From Fodinisporobacter ferrooxydans (GTDB taxonomy: Bacteria > Bacillota > Bacilli > Tumebacillales > MYW30-H2): a stretch of 64,000 nt of DNA. The notes below the pieces were generated by a model that saw nothing but the letters and a program-made list of their open reading frames with translations, searched no databases and was not told the origin of the DNA. The translations under genes and the position numbers were made by a program. Position 1 is the stretch's first letter. Every line of letters starts with the position of its first letter. The stretch lies in assembly GCF_022818495.1 (NCBI RefSeq), contig NZ_CP089291.1, positions 4,543,501 to 4,607,500 on the forward strand. Direction: 5' to 3'. This document shows positions 61,031-64,000 of the stretch, piece by piece.

Positions 61031-61117
61031 CATCCAAAAAGATCAACTTGCGCTCTGCCGACGAGGCTTGTAAAGTTAAGAAGATGTAAAGAATTCGTAA
61101 ATTAAGAGGGGTCAATT

Positions 61118-62173
61118 ATGAGACATACACTGCACAAGGTCTTTCGTTCCCTATGGTTTTTGGAACTTTATGAAATCATCGGAATTGTGGTAACGATTAT
61201 TGCCGTCATTGCTTTTTTTACAACCGGAACACAGTTGGATCAAATGCGGGGGATTCCCGGTTATCATTGGCAGCCCGTGATTTGGGTATATAACGTATAC
61301 AAGACGTTTATACCGAAATCGATCGTTTTTGGAATGATTTTTTTATTCCTGTTCTTTCTTGTCGCCAAGCGACCGATGCGCCAATTTCCACAAATGATCG
61401 GCACAATCGTACGCGTCTTCTTGCCATTTTGTCTGCTTTTGGCCGTGTATCGCACATTGCAATTTTTTATTCCTTTGTATGATCCTCATGACAAGGATAA
61501 TCTGTTGCTTCGAATCGACCATTGGATGTTCGGCGTTCAGCCTTCCATTTGGCTGCAGACCTATATTCGTCCGTGGCTGACAGATTATATGAGCTTTGTA
61601 TATGCAAGCTGGTTCCCGTTGATTTTCATTACGATCGTGGCATTGTTGATCAAGAGCCGCAAAGGAGTTTCAGAATTTATTGCGACTTCTTTAATTACGT
61701 TTTATATCGGGTACGGGACATTTGTCATTGTGCCGGCCATCGGACCCGTATACACCCTTGCGAATCGATACCATGTGGAATTGAACGGGACGATTATTTC
61801 TGTCATTCAAAACACCATCGATACGAATATGACGATTGCCAGAGACTGTTTTCCGAGTCTTCATACAGGCATCAGCATCGTCATGCTTGTTTTCATTTAC
61901 CGATACTGGCGGCCATTGGCATGGGTATATGGTCCGCTCGTCATCAGCATTATTGCGTCGACCATTTATCTGCGTGCACATTATGTCATTGATGTAATTG
62001 CCGGATTGCTTTTATCCGGAATCACCGTTGTCGTTTGTCCGAAATTGGTAACCGCGTGGGATCTGTACCGAAACCGAAAAGTTCAAGCCCAAGTCCAACT
62101 GACAGACGTTCCAGAACCGCATCCGGCTGTGCAAACTGCAAAAGTCGACCCTTATAACAGCCTAAATGTATAA
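61118..62173 (+). CDS. PAP2 superfamily membrane phosphatase or transferase
   Basis: 351 residues with about seven membrane segments. The PAP2 motifs are CFPSLHTGIS near 246-255 and YLRAHYVIDVIAG near 286-298. The layout is closer to the inositolphosphotransferase/Aur1-like (PAP2_3) group than to small PAP2 enzymes. It acts on lipid phosphates at the outer membrane face. A polar C-terminal tail of 35 residues is cytosolic or external. Confidence 0.82.
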   Translation: MRHTLHKVFRSLWFLELYEIIGIVVTIIAVIAFFTTGTQLDQMRGIPGYHWQPVIWVYNVYKTFIPKSIVFGMIFLFLFFLVAKRPMRQFPQMIGTIVRVFLPFCLLLAVYRTLQFFIPLYDPHDKDNLLLRIDHWMFGVQPSIWLQTYIRPWLTDYMSFVYASWFPLIFITIVALLIKSRKGVSEFIATSLITFYIGYGTFVIVPAIGPVYTLANRYHVELNGTIISVIQNTIDTNMTIARDCFPSLHTGISIVMLVFIYRYWRPLAWVYGPLVISIIASTIYLRAHYVIDVIAGLLLSGITVVVCPKLVTAWDLYRNRKVQAQVQLTDVPEPHPAVQTAKVDPYNSLNV

Positions 62174-62186
62174 TTTTGTAACACTT

Positions 62187-62214
62187 TTGACATAAAATTA
62201 AAAAAATCTATAAA
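62187..62214 (+). promoter_or_regulatory. Sigma-A promoter of the ferredoxin gene
   Basis: TTGACA at 62187-62192, a 16-bp spacer and TATAAA at 62209-62214, about 95 nt upstream of the GTG. A second possible set (TTGAAA ... TATATG) lies nearer. Confidence 0.65.
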
Positions 62215-62308
62215 TTATGCGACACAATAAAAAATTGCAAGTTGAAAAGGTGAGACTTTATATTATATGATAGTTGCGTAGTAACTATTTTTCGAAGGAG
62301 GAATTGTT

Positions 62309-62545
62309 GTGGCATTTGTCATTACTTCACCATGTATTGGCGAAAAAGCAGCCGACTGTGTTGAAACATGCCCAGTAGACGCAATTCATGAAGGTGAAGA
62401 GCAATATTTCATCGATCCTGATACATGCATCGATTGCGGTGCTTGCGAAGCGGTTTGCCCAGTTTCTGCTATTTTCCAAGAAGATTTTGTACCGGAAGAA
62501 GAAAAAGATTTTATCGCTAAAAACCGCGACTTCTTCAATAAGTAA
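62309..62545 (+). CDS. fdxA: 7Fe ferredoxin ([3Fe-4S][4Fe-4S])
   Basis: 78 residues from the GTG after GAAGGAGG. Seven cysteines: C9, C17, C21 followed by Pro, and C40, C43, C46, C50 followed by Pro. The missing cysteine of the first CxxC makes the first cluster 3Fe-4S, as in Bacillus and Alicyclobacillus ferredoxins. It transfers electrons in the cytosol. It is a single-gene unit with its own promoter and terminator. Confidence 0.92.
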   Translation: MAFVITSPCIGEKAADCVETCPVDAIHEGEEQYFIDPDTCIDCGACEAVCPVSAIFQEDFVPEEEKDFIAKNRDFFNK

Positions 62546-62619
62546 TCAAAATCTGGAATTCTAATTCATATGCCTACATAAACGTAGGACAGGTACTCCC
62601 CGTTCCTGTAAAAACAATG

Positions 62620-62648
62620 AGCTACGATAATGAATCGTAGCTTTTTTA
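62620..62648 (+). terminator. Rho-independent terminator of the ferredoxin gene
   Basis: AGCTACGAT, a 5-nt loop, ATCGTAGCT, and a T-run. Another hairpin, GTATGAAAA/TTTTCATAC (62651-62678), follows. Confidence 0.92.
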
Positions 62649-62683
62649 TTGTATGAAAATCCACGGCTTTTTTCATACTATAA

Positions 62684-62875
62684 GTGCTGCTACTTTTTGA
62701 ACATCCTCTATAAGTGCGTGTTCAAAAAGTGGTCAAGTAAGACACAAGGAGTGTGAAGCCGAAGCACGAAAAGGCGGCGGAGTGTACGTTTTTGGTACAT
62801 GAGTAAGACTTTTTGGGATTCGGCAAAGCAATCCGCCGTGGAGTTTTGACTACTTTTTGAACATCCTCTATAAAG
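62684..62875. repeat. Full 145-bp TGTTCAAAAAGT element with a broken copy to its left
   Basis: The full copy is 62719-62863 with ends TGTTCAAAAAGT and ACTTTTTGAACA. To its left, CTGCTACTTTTTGAACATCC (62686-62705) is a lone right end of another copy. Both right ends are followed by TCTATAA. The full copy has the same length as the one at 34218-34362. Confidence 0.88.
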
Positions 62876-62914
62876 GAATGTGGAAAAGCCCGATTACTGG
62901 GGGAGTGAATACCT

Positions 62915-63109
62915 GTGGATCAAGAAGCAATGCGCAAACATATCCAAGAATATGTCCTGCAATCCTATCGCCAGGGAACATCGTTTGCAACAGCCTTTGA
63001 TATCGCTGCTACACTAAATGTCCCGGTAACCCTTGTCGATCAGGCGTTACATGGGTTTCGATTGCCGGATGGCACAATGGCGCCTTATGACTCCGCTACA
63101 GAATTCTAA
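62915..63109 (+). CDS. Small hypothetical protein with an HTH-like segment
   Basis: 64 residues from the GTG after GGGGGAG (9-nt spacer). Soluble and helical; TSFATAFDIAATLNVPVTLVDQAL looks like a helix-turn-helix of the replication-switch or AbiEi kind, but no family is certain. It is followed by a possible terminator. It lies between a repeat element and a membrane protein gene. Confidence 0.55.
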   Translation: MDQEAMRKHIQEYVLQSYRQGTSFATAFDIAATLNVPVTLVDQALHGFRLPDGTMAPYDSATEF

Positions 63110-63158
63110 CGAATGCAATTTTAGTGTCTCTCCTTTTCAAACCGAATACAAGCGCTGC

Positions 63159-63184
63159 GGGAGGCCATGCTTGCGGTCTCCTTT
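63159..63184 (+). terminator. Probable terminator after the small HTH-like gene
   Basis: GGGAGGCC, a loop of 8 nt, and GGTCTCC with G-T pairing, then TTTATT. Confidence 0.6.
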
Positions 63185-63356
63185 ATTCGCCTTTACAAGC
63201 TCCTGCTTTACACATCATCCTTCAAAATAATAAAACATCAGGATTTGACCGATTTTGTGCAACACAATAGTAGACGATCATAACACATGTATACTACAAT
63301 GTCATAAGTCGAAGGATGAAACCGATATTATGTGAGGAAGTTAGGAGATCTGCGAA

Positions 63357-64000
63357 ATGAATGATTTGGGTGTTACGTTAAAATATACGATTCGGCTTTT
63401 GCTCCACCCTATACTGACAGTGGAACAAATCATCAGGGAACGAAATTCCCGTGCATCTTACTATGCAGTTTGGCTGGCGCTGCTTGCCATGATCATCAAC
63501 AGCGTGTTGCTGTTTCAATCGGCAGCAGGACCTTTTCACAGGATTGGTTTATCCGGTTCCACAATTGCGATTCTGCGTTTTGTCATTGTGTTTTTTACTG
63601 TACCAATCTCATTCTTTGTCGGGAGATTTTTCTTTCTGGCATTTACCAAGGGTGGTCTCCGTGTTCTAAAACGCAAAACCTATCCCAAAGACCCGACGGA
63701 ACGCATGGAAAAAAGCAATCTATTGAAGCTTGTATACCCGTATTATTACGTGCCGATCGCCATCGAAATGTTGCTTTTATTGGTTAACTACCCTGGCTCT
63801 GGTGCTTATCAAGCAACTTTGAATGTTCTGTTCGGTCTATATTCGTTACTTATACAAATTGTATCCATTAAGCGAATCTATCATGTCTCGGGTATCGTTG
63901 CATTTTTTGCGCCGGCCATTGTTGTCCTGCTCGCTTGCGTCATCCTTTTCCTGATCTGGTTGGGAACGACCGGATCGATCCACATTTTATCGAATTTCAC
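63357..64000 (+). CDS. Polytopic membrane protein, Yip1-like, 3' end outside window
   Basis: The frame is open from the ATG at 63357 (AGGAG, 8-nt spacer) to the window edge, about 214 codons. The segments LKYTIRLLLHPILTVEQIIRE and later five hydrophobic stretches (AVWLALLAMIINSVLLF; FVIVFFTVPISFFVG; VPIAIEMLLLL; LFGLYSLLIQIVSI; IVAFFAPAIVVLLACVILFLIWL) fit the Yip1/YIF1 domain family of Bacillota membrane proteins. Relatives often act near extracytoplasmic stress or transport functions, but no role can be given here. Confidence 0.7.
   Translation, partial: MNDLGVTLKYTIRLLLHPILTVEQIIRERNSRASYYAVWLALLAMIINSVLLFQSAAGPFHRIGLSGSTIAILRFVIVFFTVPISFFVGRFFFLAFTKGGLRVLKRKTYPKDPTERMEKSNLLKLVYPYYYVPIAIEMLLLLVNYPGSGAYQATLNVLFGLYSLLIQIVSIKRIYHVSGIVAFFAPAIVVLLACVILFLIWLGTTGSIHILSNF

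Noticed and set aside
1-64000. CRISPR arrays, rRNA, tRNA, prophage or replication origin
   Set aside because: No regular spacer-repeat series, no ribosomal or tRNA signatures, no phage structural genes and no DnaA-box cluster were seen.

Overview
This 64 kb window reads as the chromosome of an endospore-forming member of the Bacilli. Supporting signs are strong AGGAGG-type ribosome binding sites, sigma-A promoters, rho-independent terminators, a GlnR/TnrA-type box, a Rex-type operator, a ZTP riboswitch on folD, gerP-like and SpoIID-like genes, and many families typical of Bacillus and its relatives (YtkD, YuiD, YunC, YwhD, YitT, YfmF/YfmH, MurT/GatD). The glutamine synthetase resembles the GSI-beta rather than the Bacillus GSI-alpha type, and an anti-TRAP homologue is present. 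I suspect Alicyclobacillaceae or a neighbouring family, but this is inference. There are no rRNA or tRNA genes, no CRISPR array, no transposase and no prophage.

Layout. 0-9.9 kb: housekeeping and small conserved genes (Nudix hydrolase, TrxR-like flavoprotein without CxxC, YuiD, B12/radical SAM protein, YunC, GT2, HD hydrolase, ErpA-type protein, Bcp). 10-13.4 kb: a membrane-anchored phosphatase-superfamily protein with a GT4 glycosyltransferase. 13.6-17.3 kb: SpeA-type decarboxylase, YwhD and two exported proteins, one SpoIID-like. 17.3-21.7 kb: methionine salvage genes mtnE-W-X-B-D. 22-23.8 kb: an orphan DGQHR (DndB-like) protein and a beta-carbonic anhydrase. 24-26.4 kb: a decay zone with a truncated solute-binding protein, a sensor kinase lacking its catalytic half, and its partner regulator lacking the conserved receiver lysine. 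26.4-34.2 kb: YitT, glnA with its regulatory region, two SEDS proteins, DUF1802 and a GAF-PAS histidine kinase. 34.4-38.1 kb: a metallo-hydrolase, then a compact SGNH - MBOAT - 34-residue microprotein - anti-TRAP run. 38.3-45.4 kb: ThpR, a histidine kinase paired with a ketosynthase-like protein lacking both catalytic histidines, and a three-gene CMP-aminoethylphosphonate/CDP-alcohol module. 45.9-52.8 kb: murT-gatD, tcdA, hisJ, queD-queE-queC. 53-57.9 kb: the YfmH/YfmF protease pair, folD behind a ZTP riboswitch, and gerP-like mini genes. 58-64 kb: Hsp20, type II NADH dehydrogenase with a Rex-like site at its start point, LysR regulator, PAP2 protein, 7Fe ferredoxin and a truncated membrane protein.

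Two repeat families are visible: a 145-bp element with TGTTCAAAAAGT ends (two full copies, one 55-bp internal-deletion copy, several broken copies beside the full ones), and a shorter AAACTTGAATC-based element. The strongest candidate for an under-described system is the SGNH/MBOAT/microprotein cassette at 35.5-37.9 kb. Its microprotein ends in FIYTDF, like the acyl-shuttle end of DltX, but there is no dltA or dltC beside it.
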